DNA of 64,000 bases from Mucilaginibacter sp. OK268 (GTDB lineage Bacteria; Bacteroidota; Bacteroidia; Sphingobacteriales; Sphingobacteriaceae), in NCBI RefSeq assembly GCF_900103125.1, contig NZ_FNJV01000012.1, positions 62,001 through 126,000 on the forward strand, read 5' to 3'. The translations under genes were made by a program, and so were the position numbers. The notes under the pieces are model-generated. The model did not search any database. It worked only from the letters and a program-made list of their open reading frames with translations, and was not told the origin of the DNA. How positions within the stretch are numbered: position 1 is the stretch's first letter; every line of letters begins with the position of its first letter. Below are positions 22,977-31,887 of this stretch, piece after piece.

Positions 22977-25340
22977 CTATTGCAGGTTGGCCTGGGTTAT
23001 ATAAAAATAAGTTTTGCCGTTTGACGTAAAATGCTGGTTAACCAACACCGAACGCTTAACCTGTTCGCTGCTATGCACTAAAAATTTAATGTATCCCTCA
23101 AACTGTGCCTGAGGCATGTCACCTCTTAAATCGCCCACTTTGGTATTCTGGAAAGCATTTTTACCCGGCAAAGGCAAACCGGTAACCGTTTTAAAGTAGG
23201 TACCCAATGACATACTTTTAACGTCACCTCTTGATATCTTTTGATTTAATCGTTTCCGGAGGATATCAACGTAGTTTCTGAACAATTTTTTACGATAATC
23301 AGAAGCATCCTGCTGCAGGTTTTCACCTATCATTAATGACAGAATATCGGTTAGCTGGTTATACTCCTGTTCGTTTAATATCAACAGGTATTGCAATTGC
23401 CCCGGATGTTGGCTCACCACATTTGCCGGTAGCTGCGCATTAATAAAATACTTAAAGGCATTATGAGGCATGTTATTGCCCAGATCATTAGCTACCGGGC
23501 TTACCTGTGCAATTACCCCTGGTTGCACATAACGATTTTCTCGCCCGGTGAGCCTGAAAGCACTATCCAACGCATGCACCTGGGTATTAATGTCATAATC
23601 TGTCTCCCGCATCAAACGGTCGACTGATAAGCGCATGGCCTGGTTGGTTTTTACAACACCCTTTGGCGGGAAAACCACAGCGCCCTGTATCATACTGTTT
23701 TTGGGGTAATCCAGATAAAACGAAATCGAATCTGAAAGTGAAGTATTGAACTGCTGTATGTTGCTCAAACCTTCGCCCGTGATCATGCGTTGTTTTTTAA
23801 GATCGGCCAGTTTTACAGCTGATTGCGAAACAATTCGCCTTGCCTGTATCACAAAGTCATTATAGATAGGATTATAATCACTGAATACCTGTATGGCCAG
23901 TAAGCGGGCATCAGCAGCAGCTACCTGGTCAGCTTCATTGGCTATATCATCAGCATTATAATCGGCCGATCCGGTGGTGCCTATCAGTACTATCAGGTTA
24001 GTTTCGTTGGTATGGCCTTTAAATAGCGTCAGGGCCGTATTTATTCCTTCAAATACGGGCTGATTTTGCAGGGTAGTTCCACAAGCATTTGTTACAGATG
24101 CCTGTTTATCAAAATATTTTACAAGCTCCCGATAATCTGCCGAAAAGTTCATTTTATTGATACCACCGGATGGGCAATCCTGCGCGTTCCGGTATACTAC
24201 GCCTCCGTACATCATTTGATTGCCTTTTGCATGGGCATTAAATATGTTTTCAAATGATTGTATAGTGCTGGTTATTCCCGAGAAGTAACTACGCATAGTG
24301 CTGCCACCATCAACCACAAAAACAACATTAATGTGATGGATGTTTTTACGTATGCTCAGATAATCCAGGTATTTAAGATGACCGCCTTTAACATTTAGAA
24401 TACTATTGTTTGATTTATCATACACATCCGTTGCCAGCCCTATTCCTAACTTATCATTAGCGCTTAGTGCATTCCCTGTAATTACCGGTATGCTTCGCAA
24501 TACAGGCTCATCCTGGCTTATCAGCGGATCAAATTTAAAGTAGGTGCTTGTGGCTGGCGGAGCTGATACCAATATGGCCTGATTAATAGCTGTCGCGGCT
24601 GAATCGTCGCCATCCATAGTATTTTTAGCTGAGCCAATGTATAAACGGTTACCCCAGTTGTGTAAGGCATCGGCTGCTACCCATCCATAAACACTACGGG
24701 CAGCGCTGTCAGCTACCAATTGTCCTTCAGACCCCACTAGCATTTTTTTACCATCATCCGATTTTTTAAATACATATACGATGTTATTTAACGCAAGCTT
24801 TGTTTTTTTACGCTCCAGCTCTGGTGAGGTGAATACATATAATGAATCTGTTTTATCATAATAAAAGTCGGGCATCAACATTGGGTTCTTACCGCTGATA
24901 ACCGCTATGTATTTACTTGGATAGCTACCCTGATTAATGAATGCCGACTGCCACAGTAAAACTTTTGATTTACTGATCCAGCCATAGCTCTGGCTCGATT
25001 TTTTATTGGTGAGCTTGCGGCCCTGTACCATTCCTGGCTGATATTTGATCAATTTTATATAACCGTTCCGTTCTTCGCTTACATAAAAAGGATCCATGAA
25101 CTTTAATTTTTTCATGACCAGGGTACCTCCTGGCGAGGTATAGGTATAATTCTCGTCTCGATCAGAGAAAACTATCCATGGTAAACTGGTTTTATCATCA
25201 CTGTTATAGACATTGGTATTTTCATTCGGTTTTTCAAATGCAGCGGGCAGCGTCACTACTTTCTTACTGATGGAAACCGGCGACTGCGCGTTCACTGAAA
25301 AACAGGAAAACAGCAGTAACATTATTAGAATATTTTTCAT
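22977..25340 (-). CDS. tssR: T6SS outer-membrane-associated protein TssR
   Basis: 787 residues from the ATG at 25340; a TTG-like extension upstream would add hydrophilic residues before the signal peptide. Signal peptide: MKNILIMLLLFSCFSVNAQS. An SH3-like part follows (LYVFTSPELERKKTKLALNNIVYVF cut: ---SPELERKK--LALNNIVYVF), then a VWA-like Rossmann region (VFVVDGGSTM near 350; LIVLIGTTGSADYN). The C-terminal helical part includes SLMIGENLQQD. This is the largest of the five Bacteroidota-specific membrane-complex components (TssN, Q, O, P, R) shown to replace TssJLM. It is translationally next to clpV. No MIDAS in the usual DxSxS form: the motif here is DGGST. Confidence 0.9.
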   Translation of the reverse strand: MKNILIMLLLFSCFSVNAQSPVSISKKVVTLPAAFEKPNENTNVYNSDDKTSLPWIVFSDRDENYTYTSPGGTLVMKKLKFMDPFYVSEERNGYIKLIKYQPGMVQGRKLTNKKSSQSYGWISKSKVLLWQSAFINQGSYPSKYIAVISGKNPMLMPDFYYDKTDSLYVFTSPELERKKTKLALNNIVYVFKKSDDGKKMLVGSEGQLVADSAARSVYGWVAADALHNWGNRLYIGSAKNTMDGDDSAATAINQAILVSAPPATSTYFKFDPLISQDEPVLRSIPVITGNALSANDKLGIGLATDVYDKSNNSILNVKGGHLKYLDYLSIRKNIHHINVVFVVDGGSTMRSYFSGITSTIQSFENIFNAHAKGNQMMYGGVVYRNAQDCPSGGINKMNFSADYRELVKYFDKQASVTNACGTTLQNQPVFEGINTALTLFKGHTNETNLIVLIGTTGSADYNADDIANEADQVAAADARLLAIQVFSDYNPIYNDFVIQARRIVSQSAVKLADLKKQRMITGEGLSNIQQFNTSLSDSISFYLDYPKNSMIQGAVVFPPKGVVKTNQAMRLSVDRLMRETDYDINTQVHALDSAFRLTGRENRYVQPGVIAQVSPVANDLGNNMPHNAFKYFINAQLPANVVSQHPGQLQYLLILNEQEYNQLTDILSLMIGENLQQDASDYRKKLFRNYVDILRKRLNQKISRGDVKSMSLGTYFKTVTGLPLPGKNAFQNTKVGDLRGDMPQAQFEGYIKFLVHSSEQVKRSVLVNQHFTSNGKTYFYITQANLQ

Positions 25341-25380
25341 TTTGGTATGTGCATATATTAGGTTCATTGATAATGGTTAA

Positions 25381-26340
25381 TTATTTGGCCCGTCTTGGAG
25401 CTGCATTCGAGGTAGATGAATGCTGTTTGACAGTAAGCATGCTGGAGCAGCTTGATTTGGCTTTCAAGGTTACCTGGGCTTCGTCAATATTGATACCTCC
25501 GCCAAAAGTAAGGCGCATGCAATACGAGTAAAAGTCGGTTTGTTTACTATCGCCATTGGTTTCCAGGTTAACGGTCACCTTTTCATCGCCGCAGAAATAT
25601 TTGTTGACGAGGTAATAGTAATTGGTATTAAAATCGGCGCCGTTGGCTATGGCTTGTAAATGAGCCCTGATATCGTCAACCACTTTGCGTTCGCCCTCGC
25701 CGGGTGTTACAATAGCATTAACTGTTGAATCGGGGTTTGATATCAGCATGCGGTGATAAATAGGGTGCTTGCTTTTATCGGTACTGAGTTTTATAAAATA
25801 GGTTCCGGGGTTATGATAGGTGTATAAAGCGGTAGCTCCCTTAACGTCAACCCTGCCGGTTTCGCCGAATGACCATTCGTATATCCGGGCATTGCCTTGT
25901 GCTTCCAGCCTGATCTGCTCATTAACTATACCTTGGGTAGGGCCATTAATAGTCATCAGGGTATCAACAGCTTGCGCGATGGTATCTTTAACACTTACCG
26001 GAAACTGCTGCTTTAAGGCTCCATCAACAGTAATCCGCACAATGTAATCGCCCGGGCGTTTAAATTTATAGCTCCCGTTTTGAACGTTTGATTTATCGCC
26101 ATTACCGAACTCCCATACCCAACTTTTGGCATTAGTGGTATTATCAGAATACACCAGGTTTTCGTTCAAAAATATCTCGTCTTTTAACAACTTGGCATTA
26201 ACGGTTCTTTTATCAAATAATGAACTTTTAAATAAAAAGATCAGTGCGGCAATAATGAGTATACCAACCATAATATACAAAAAGGCATAGGTTTGCCTGT
26301 TGGTATCCACGGGTCTGCCGCTGTTGTAATCGTCTTTCAT
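25381..26340 (-). CDS. tssP: T6SS membrane-complex protein with PKD domains (TssP type)
   Basis: 319 residues. A cytoplasmic N-terminus is followed by a TM helix at about 24-43 (FLYIMVGILIIAALIFLF). Two PKD-like beta domains follow: one with KSWVWEFGNGDKSNVQ and YKFKRPGDYIVRITVDG near 75-110, and one with IYEWSFGETGRVDV and YTYHNPGTYFIKLS near 158-190. The C-terminal part is rich in Cys and Lys. This matches the TssP subunit of the Bacteroidota complex, inner-membrane anchored with PKD domains across the periplasm. It is followed after 40 bp by tssR. Confidence 0.85.
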   Translation of the reverse strand: MKDDYNSGRPVDTNRQTYAFLYIMVGILIIAALIFLFKSSLFDKRTVNAKLLKDEIFLNENLVYSDNTTNAKSWVWEFGNGDKSNVQNGSYKFKRPGDYIVRITVDGALKQQFPVSVKDTIAQAVDTLMTINGPTQGIVNEQIRLEAQGNARIYEWSFGETGRVDVKGATALYTYHNPGTYFIKLSTDKSKHPIYHRMLISNPDSTVNAIVTPGEGERKVVDDIRAHLQAIANGADFNTNYYYLVNKYFCGDEKVTVNLETNGDSKQTDFYSYCMRLTFGGGINIDEAQVTLKAKSSCSSMLTVKQHSSTSNAAPRRAK

Positions 26341-26385
26341 TGGTTTAGAGGTTTATGTTTTTTATAGTGATGTGATGTTTTGCAT

Positions 26386-26874
26386 TTATCGGCTGGAGCC
26401 AAGGCTTTGCTGCAATTGCCGGGTTGATAGTTTACAATCATCCAACAGTTTACTGAGCCGGTTTATGTCGCTGTAATTGCCGGTGAGTTCGCGCTTATCA
26501 TAAAACAGGTTTTCGAACAGTTTTGACGCATGAATAAAACATTTATACCGGCTGTCATAAGGGCGGCGGTTATAATACGAACGTATAGCACCGATGGAAT
26601 TTCTGATATCGTTCTCCAGAAAAAGTGCCTGTACATTAGGGTTAAACTTTACAATATGAGTGTAGGTGGTATCAACAGTGGGTATAGCCTGTGTAACCAG
26701 AGTTTCAAACTCCTCCTCGTCAGCTATCCGTTTGGAGAACTCATCTTTGGATATGGTTGCACCATCGTCATAATTATAAAATATGGCGGTACACAGTATG
26801 GATGATGTTATCAGAAACATTCCTAAAAACAAAAGGAACTTTTCTCTTCGCTCTTTTAAATTGAACTTTAGCAT
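26386..26874 (-). CDS. tssO: T6SS membrane-anchored component, TssO-like
   Basis: 162 residues. The short cytoplasmic basic N-terminus MLKFNLKERREKF is followed by one TM helix (LLFLGMFLITSSILCTAIFY, about 14-33) and a periplasmic helical domain. It belongs to the small bitopic proteins of the Bacteroidota T6SS membrane complex (TssO or TssQ). The KERREKFLLFLGMF start and single helix resemble TssO. Which of the two small genes here is TssO and which is TssQ cannot be settled by eye. It is between the other small gene (5 bp) and tssP (45 bp). Confidence 0.7.
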   Translation of the reverse strand: MLKFNLKERREKFLLFLGMFLITSSILCTAIFYNYDDGATISKDEFSKRIADEEEFETLVTQAIPTVDTTYTHIVKFNPNVQALFLENDIRNSIGAIRSYYNRRPYDSRYKCFIHASKLFENLFYDKRELTGNYSDINRLSKLLDDCKLSTRQLQQSLGSSR

Positions 26875-26879
26875 ATCAT

Positions 26880-27401
26880 TTAGTAATGTGAAAACCGGCC
26901 ACTAAGCTTGCTGACGGCTGATTTATTTACTTTATTACACGACTCCAATTGCGTACGAAGACTTTCTATCTGGAAACGGGTGGTAAATAATGAATCTTTA
27001 ACATTGGCTATAGTGGCAATATGGTTGCTTAATTTTTTGTACAAATCGAAACTTTTTAGCGGATAAGGATTGCTCTGGAGCTTATCAAGAATATGTTGAT
27101 TACCCTCCTGAATATCATTAAGCAGGATATTTTGATTGTTCAGCTCCTCAGAATTCATTTTTGAATATTGCGATAGTTGTTGCATCCGCATCAGGATGAG
27201 CTCGAAACTATTGTTGATATCATTACGAATAGCTACTAACTGATCTGTTTCTTTCACTTTGGCATTCAACAGTACCATTTCGCGGCTTGAGGTTAAAAAA
27301 AAGAAATAAACCGTTACAACAGAAAATGCCAGAAGCCCGGCCAGGTATATGATAAAAATCCTGTAGGCGCGATTTAGGTCGTTTATATTTACGGGCTTCA
27401 T
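26880..27401 (-). CDS. T6SS membrane-anchored coiled-coil protein, TssQ/TssO-like
   Basis: 173 residues, first gene of the leftward T6SS unit. N-terminal MKPVNINDLNRAYR is followed by one TM helix (IFIIYLAGLLAFSVVTVYFFFL, about 15-37). A long heptad-patterned periplasmic coiled coil follows (LNAKVKETDQLVAIRNDINNSFELILMRMQQL reduced: VKETDQL, ILMRMQQL, SLRTQLESC). Bitopic, coiled coil, of the TssNQOPR kind. Position as the first gene ahead of the O-like gene suggests TssQ, but TssQ of Bacteroides is described as a lipoprotein and there is no lipobox here, so this label stays open. Confidence 0.65.
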   Translation of the reverse strand: MKPVNINDLNRAYRIFIIYLAGLLAFSVVTVYFFFLTSSREMVLLNAKVKETDQLVAIRNDINNSFELILMRMQQLSQYSKMNSEELNNQNILLNDIQEGNQHILDKLQSNPYPLKSFDLYKKLSNHIATIANVKDSLFTTRFQIESLRTQLESCNKVNKSAVSKLSGRFSHY

Positions 27402-27600
27402 TAAATATTTGTAATATTATTGTTAAGCGGCTATAATAATTTAAAATTAAAATGATTAATTATCAATATAAATTACTCAAAATAAAGGGCGTAATGAATA
27501 TATTGTTAACCTTTAAAACATTTCTACAACTATTTTACAAAAGAAATGTTTATGAAAAAATGACTTTTTTTACCGCTTACTTATAAATTAAATATTTAAT
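27402..27600. promoter_or_regulatory. Divergent promoter region of the T6SS island
   Basis: The 199-bp, very AT-rich gap between the leftward unit (start 27401) and tssE on the plus strand (start 27601) must hold promoters in both directions. I do not see a perfect TAnnTTTG box or an obvious operator palindrome. No small gene is supported here. Confidence 0.5.
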
Positions 27601-28035
27601 ATGCCCAATCCTCTATATTTCAAGCCGTTAAGATTCGAAGACATTGGTCTGGGACGAGATATGCAAACGCAGGATCTGGGAGGTTCCATTTCACAATATA
27701 TAGAGTTGATCATCTTTACCAGATATGGCGAACATCGTTATAATCCCGAGTTTGGCTGCGAGATATGGGATATGGATTTTGAGCTTATTCAGAGTGAAAC
27801 TATCTGGGAAGAAAAACTCCGGCAATCGCTCCTCCGATCCATCAAAAAGTTCGAAAAAAGGATCTATGATATTGATATAGATGTGCACATCAGCGAGATC
27901 AATAAATTTTATCCCCTAAGAAATGTAAGTGAAATAAAGAAACGGGTGGAGATCATTATAAAAGGGAAGCTCAATAAAACCGGCGAGCATTACACTTTTA
28001 CCACATCATTGTTTTTGAGTCCTTTATCCGCATAA
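27601..28035 (+). CDS. tssE: T6SS baseplate protein TssE (gp25-like)
   Basis: 144 residues of the GPW/gp25 family: LGGSISQYIELIIFTRYGEHRYNPEFGCEIWD reduced to SI---I--I--TR-GE--Y-P-FG--IWD, the family signature near 25-58. A basic helix (LRQSLLRSIKKFEKRI) and a beta strand (KKRVEIIIKG) follow. TssE nucleates sheath assembly at the baseplate. The first plus-strand gene of the island; tssF follows after 10 bp, as in other T6SS loci. Confidence 0.93.
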   Translation: MPNPLYFKPLRFEDIGLGRDMQTQDLGGSISQYIELIIFTRYGEHRYNPEFGCEIWDMDFELIQSETIWEEKLRQSLLRSIKKFEKRIYDIDIDVHISEINKFYPLRNVSEIKKRVEIIIKGKLNKTGEHYTFTTSLFLSPLSA

Positions 28036-28045
28036 AAACCTAAAC

Positions 28046-29899
28046 ATGAGCAAATTATTTTTCACATCGAAAGAAGAAATAAAGGGCAGGATGCTCCGGA
28101 ACGCGATGGATTTCTGGAACACTACGAATGTTAATGACATTGATCCGCTGGTTAAATTACTGATCGAAGCCCTCAGCTCCGAATTGTTCAATCTTTCCAA
28201 TGATGTTAAAAACCTGGAAAACCGGGTATTAAATAAAATATCCCGGATACTCGCTTCTGATTATCTCACGGCTCCGCTCCCGGCCCATGCCCTGCTCAAA
28301 GGTATCCCGGTTGAAACCAGGGAGACCTTGAGTATCAAAAATCATTTTTTTTATAAAAAAGCGGCTTCGCCCGACGTTGGCAAAACAGCGCCGGAGCCTT
28401 TAGATATTTTTTTTACGCCTATTGGCGAGAACAAAGTTTTTAAAGCTGAAATTAAATATTCGTTTAATGGCAGGCAGCTTTGGGAGCACACTGCAGACAT
28501 GCAAAAAAACCTAATTTCCAGCATATTGCCACAAACTTTTATCGAAAACAATACCTTGTGGGTGGGCATTGAAACTGACCCTAAGCTTAACACGCTCCAG
28601 GATGCCGGGCTGTATTTTGAATGGCCAGGCTATACTACCAATAACGATTTTTATAATCTATTGTCTGTTACCCGTTTCTATACTGATGAGCAGGAGCTGC
28701 ATACAACAAGTGGATTAATATATGAAGAGGAAGAAGCGAATGAAAACAAACCGGTATTTTATGATCAAAACATTATCAACTTAATTACCCGGGATGTAAA
28801 GTCATACTACCAAAATCGTTTTATATCGCTTACAGATGATAGCTTAAATGATCTTGACCCACTTAAGAAAAGCTACCCTTTATCGTTTGAAACCTGGTTT
28901 GAGCCTACCGATTTGAAACGGCTTAAGCCTTGTGTATGGATAAAAATGGTTTTCCCGGCAGTGATCAGGCCCGATGTGATCAGCGAGCTACAACTACACC
29001 TCAACTGTTTCCCGGTGATGAGCCGTAAGCTGCATGAACAGAAATTCAGGATAAAGGAGATGAATAACATTATCCCCATCAAGCCTTCAGCCTATGATCA
29101 TTTTTTATCTGTTCAAGACCTGCATGACGATCTGGACATTCACTATAATGAGATCCCTTACAGCCAGGCTGATCAAAATTTCGAAGGAAGCTACTCTGTC
29201 AGGAACGGTGGAGCCGAACGTTTTGACTCCCGGAATGCGCAGCAGATCATCGAGTATCTTTTTGAGCTGCTCAGGGATGAAAAGGCTGCCTTTGCCGCCT
29301 ACGGAAACGACTTTTTAAACTCAACATTAAAAACACTCGAGCAAAATATTTCGCTCATTGAAAAAAAATCTAACCAGGCAAAAGACAATCACGAGTTGAT
29401 CAATTACCTTATTTTAAAACCGGCTAATAAGGCCAGTATGCTATATCTCCAGTTTTGGACCACCCTTGCAGATACCGCCAATAATATCAGAAAGGGCTCC
29501 CGATTACAGCAGTTTGAAACGACGAAGCTAAAAGCAGATAATTTACGCCTGATGACCACCTCTATAGGTGGCCGGAATAGCCTCGGCGCTGCCGAACGCA
29601 TTCAGGCTTACAAATACGGCCTTACCACCAAGGACAGAATTGTTACCCAGGCCGATTTGACCAGTTTTTGCCAATATGAACTGGGCGCCAAATTAAAAAG
29701 TATCCGCATCAGTAAAGGCGTGAGTATTTCTCCTAATCCAAAAGAAGGCTTTAAGAAAACCATGGATATTTACCTTAAACCCCATGAAGAAAGTAAGCTA
29801 TCAACAAACGAATGGGATACCTTGCTTAGTCTGCTTCAGTCAAAACTGGAATCGCGGAGTATCATCAATTATAATTACCGGCTTTTTATTGAAAATTAG
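28046..29899 (+). CDS. tssF: T6SS baseplate subunit TssF
   Basis: 617 residues. Starts MSKLFFTSKEEIKGRMLRNAMDFWN with long N-terminal helices, LVKLLIEALSSELFNLSND and ASDYLTAPLPAHALLKGIPVET, the conserved N-terminal part of Bacteroidota TssF. The rest is a large beta-rich domain; TKDRIVTQADLTSFCQYELGAKLKSI near the C-terminus resembles the phage gp6/TssF wedge motif. It pairs with TssG in the wedge complex. It stops 8 bp before the convergent tssG, so the two genes share their 3' ends. Confidence 0.93.
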   Translation: MSKLFFTSKEEIKGRMLRNAMDFWNTTNVNDIDPLVKLLIEALSSELFNLSNDVKNLENRVLNKISRILASDYLTAPLPAHALLKGIPVETRETLSIKNHFFYKKAASPDVGKTAPEPLDIFFTPIGENKVFKAEIKYSFNGRQLWEHTADMQKNLISSILPQTFIENNTLWVGIETDPKLNTLQDAGLYFEWPGYTTNNDFYNLLSVTRFYTDEQELHTTSGLIYEEEEANENKPVFYDQNIINLITRDVKSYYQNRFISLTDDSLNDLDPLKKSYPLSFETWFEPTDLKRLKPCVWIKMVFPAVIRPDVISELQLHLNCFPVMSRKLHEQKFRIKEMNNIIPIKPSAYDHFLSVQDLHDDLDIHYNEIPYSQADQNFEGSYSVRNGGAERFDSRNAQQIIEYLFELLRDEKAAFAAYGNDFLNSTLKTLEQNISLIEKKSNQAKDNHELINYLILKPANKASMLYLQFWTTLADTANNIRKGSRLQQFETTKLKADNLRLMTTSIGGRNSLGAAERIQAYKYGLTTKDRIVTQADLTSFCQYELGAKLKSIRISKGVSISPNPKEGFKKTMDIYLKPHEESKLSTNEWDTLLSLLQSKLESRSIINYNYRLFIEN

Positions 29900-29907
29900 G
29901 ATCAGCG

Positions 29908-30843
29908 CTAATTACCCAGATAAGTGGTGTAACCAAGCCTCGCATTATCCTGTTGTATTCCGATTATTATTTTTTTGGAAGCAGGCGCAGCCAGCAAATT
30001 AATCTTCACCCCGGTTTGCATCGGTATAAAGTATGATAATAACACATCAATACAAATGGCGGATCGTTCCCCGGGTAAAAAATCAATCATTTTTGAAGCA
30101 TTCAGCGGCCCAATGGCAACATGGAGTTCTTCCTCGGGCTCAATTAATTGCCCCGCTATAAAATCTATTCCCAGAGCTGCGGCGCCTAGTGAAGTCTGCA
30201 TACCTGCCAGATCCTTTTTGCCTGGCCTGCCAGTAAGTTTATAACTGAGCGACATGGGCGTTTTAAACAGCATGGTTAATATTTTGCCTATAAAAGCAAG
30301 GTTATTGCGCTGCTCATGTATAACTGGTAAAACATGTATTAAAATAAGCATTTGCTTATTGGTGAAGCAACTAAACTCTTTCCATTCCTTTAAAAATATG
30401 TTGATCAGATCGTCATATTCATTTTTCTTGTCGAGGCGGTTCTCATAAAGCTCCAGGATCATTTTCAGGTGATTGACCTCCGCTTCAAATGGCGCGAAAA
30501 AGCGACGTGTTTGTTTCTCCTCGTCCCTCCTGTCAACAATATCCTTAATCATCTCCTCCTCGGTGATCATCAAACTCGAAGCCGGGGGTTTATGAAACAA
30601 CCCTTCGGGCAACATGTCATACAAGCCATCGCGGTTTACCTGAACCTGGAGTATCTTTTTGTTAGTGATATCGGTTTGACTCTCGGCAATGCCGGCAATT
30701 TCTTTTGCAAATGCGCGCTGCTGAGGGCCTACCGGCAATATCACAATATCATCGGCGGCAACCAATTCATTCTCAACAATTTCTGCAGCAATAACCGTTG
30801 CTTTGAAATCTGTATCAATAAGATTAGGGTTTTTGATCTTCAT
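29908..30843 (-). CDS. tssG: T6SS baseplate subunit TssG, on the opposite strand to its neighbours
   Basis: 312 residues from the ATG at 30843 (TTG at 30861 would add six residues). The family region is RDGLYDMLPEGLFHKPP near 75-95, then helices rich in charged residues (EAEVNHLKMILELYENRLD) and the C-terminal beta part with PEEELHVAIGPL. LPEGLFHKP is the motif seen in Bacteroidota TssG. It is encoded between tssF and tssN but on the minus strand, so it has its own promoter in the 116 bp to tssN (start 30960). In most T6SS loci tssG directly follows tssF on the same strand. Confidence 0.85.
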   Translation of the reverse strand: MKIKNPNLIDTDFKATVIAAEIVENELVAADDIVILPVGPQQRAFAKEIAGIAESQTDITNKKILQVQVNRDGLYDMLPEGLFHKPPASSLMITEEEMIKDIVDRRDEEKQTRRFFAPFEAEVNHLKMILELYENRLDKKNEYDDLINIFLKEWKEFSCFTNKQMLILIHVLPVIHEQRNNLAFIGKILTMLFKTPMSLSYKLTGRPGKKDLAGMQTSLGAAALGIDFIAGQLIEPEEELHVAIGPLNASKMIDFLPGERSAICIDVLLSYFIPMQTGVKINLLAAPASKKIIIGIQQDNARLGYTTYLGN

Positions 30844-30959
30844 TTTCAATATTTTTACCAATAATATTTAAAACAATAACCACAATTATTGGTAATTGAT
30901 TAGACTTATATCAAATTTATTTTTTGAGTCTGTTACTGACCTGAACATACAATTATATC

Positions 30960-31853
30960 ATGGACGTTAAATCATTTTTTATACGTTATCTTATCTTCCC
31001 GCTCATTTTCGTGATTGCTGCGGCAATCATGACAATAATCAACAAAAAGAATAAGCTCTTAAGCAACAAACGCCTTATTGTTATTATTCTGCTAACTGCT
31101 GTGATTTTAGGGATACCTGGCTTGCTGGGCTTTCTCGATCTGCAGTTTATGCCCTGGGGTTACCTGTTTTGCCAGCTCACTTACTTAGCCTTGGGCTCTG
31201 TTTATGTATGGCTAGCGGGTAAATATCACGAAAATGAGCTATTGCACAAAAAGGGCTTCTTTATTTTTTGCACGCTGATATCCTGCTTGTTAGGTATATA
31301 CCTTTTTAAACTGGGTTTTGATTGGCTAAACGACCTGCAATATGGTTTGTGGGCTGCCACCAGTGTGTTCATATTTTTGCTGCCACCTATTTTCTGGTGG
31401 GCATATATTGCGTTTATGAGCATCCCACTGGAGATATACAAAGTATGGCAGTATCCCCGTACTCCCGAGGATATCAGTATGGAGCATCTCAATTTTGATA
31501 AACTGATGGTGCTGGAGCTTGATCTGTACAAAAATACGGATGATCCCGAACCCTTGAAGGTTAAGGCCAAGGCGCCACCAAATATGAACTTTGGTCAATG
31601 GTTCCAGAAATTTATTGATGATTATAATTTAAAATTCCCGAATGCGCCTGTGGGCTACAAAAGCAATAAAACCGACAGCTATAAATGGATATTTTATGTT
31701 AAACCATCCTTTTGGAAACAGCGGCGATTTATTGATCCCGACCTCAATATTGTGGAGAATAAGATCACTGAAGCAAACACAATATATGCTAAACGTGTTT
31801 CTGAAATTGTAAGCGAGCCCGAACGCACCGGCGATCAGGCGGTTTACTTGTAA
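30960..31853 (+). CDS. tssN: T6SS inner-membrane protein TssN
   Basis: 297 residues. Five hydrophobic segments occupy the first two thirds (about 7-27, 37-57, 68-84, 99-115, 130-155), with a short polar tail. The soluble C-terminal domain (about 170-297) carries NMNFGQWFQKFIDDYNLKFPNAP and YKWIFYVKPSFWKQRRFIDP. This architecture is TssN of the Bacteroidota complex, which links the membrane complex to the baseplate. It lies divergently to tssG and 34 bp before tssK on the plus strand, in keeping with coupling. Confidence 0.88.
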   Translation: MDVKSFFIRYLIFPLIFVIAAAIMTIINKKNKLLSNKRLIVIILLTAVILGIPGLLGFLDLQFMPWGYLFCQLTYLALGSVYVWLAGKYHENELLHKKGFFIFCTLISCLLGIYLFKLGFDWLNDLQYGLWAATSVFIFLLPPIFWWAYIAFMSIPLEIYKVWQYPRTPEDISMEHLNFDKLMVLELDLYKNTDDPEPLKVKAKAPPNMNFGQWFQKFIDDYNLKFPNAPVGYKSNKTDSYKWIFYVKPSFWKQRRFIDPDLNIVENKITEANTIYAKRVSEIVSEPERTGDQAVYL

Positions 31854-31887
31854 TATTATAATAACATCTACATACTAAAAACATGAT

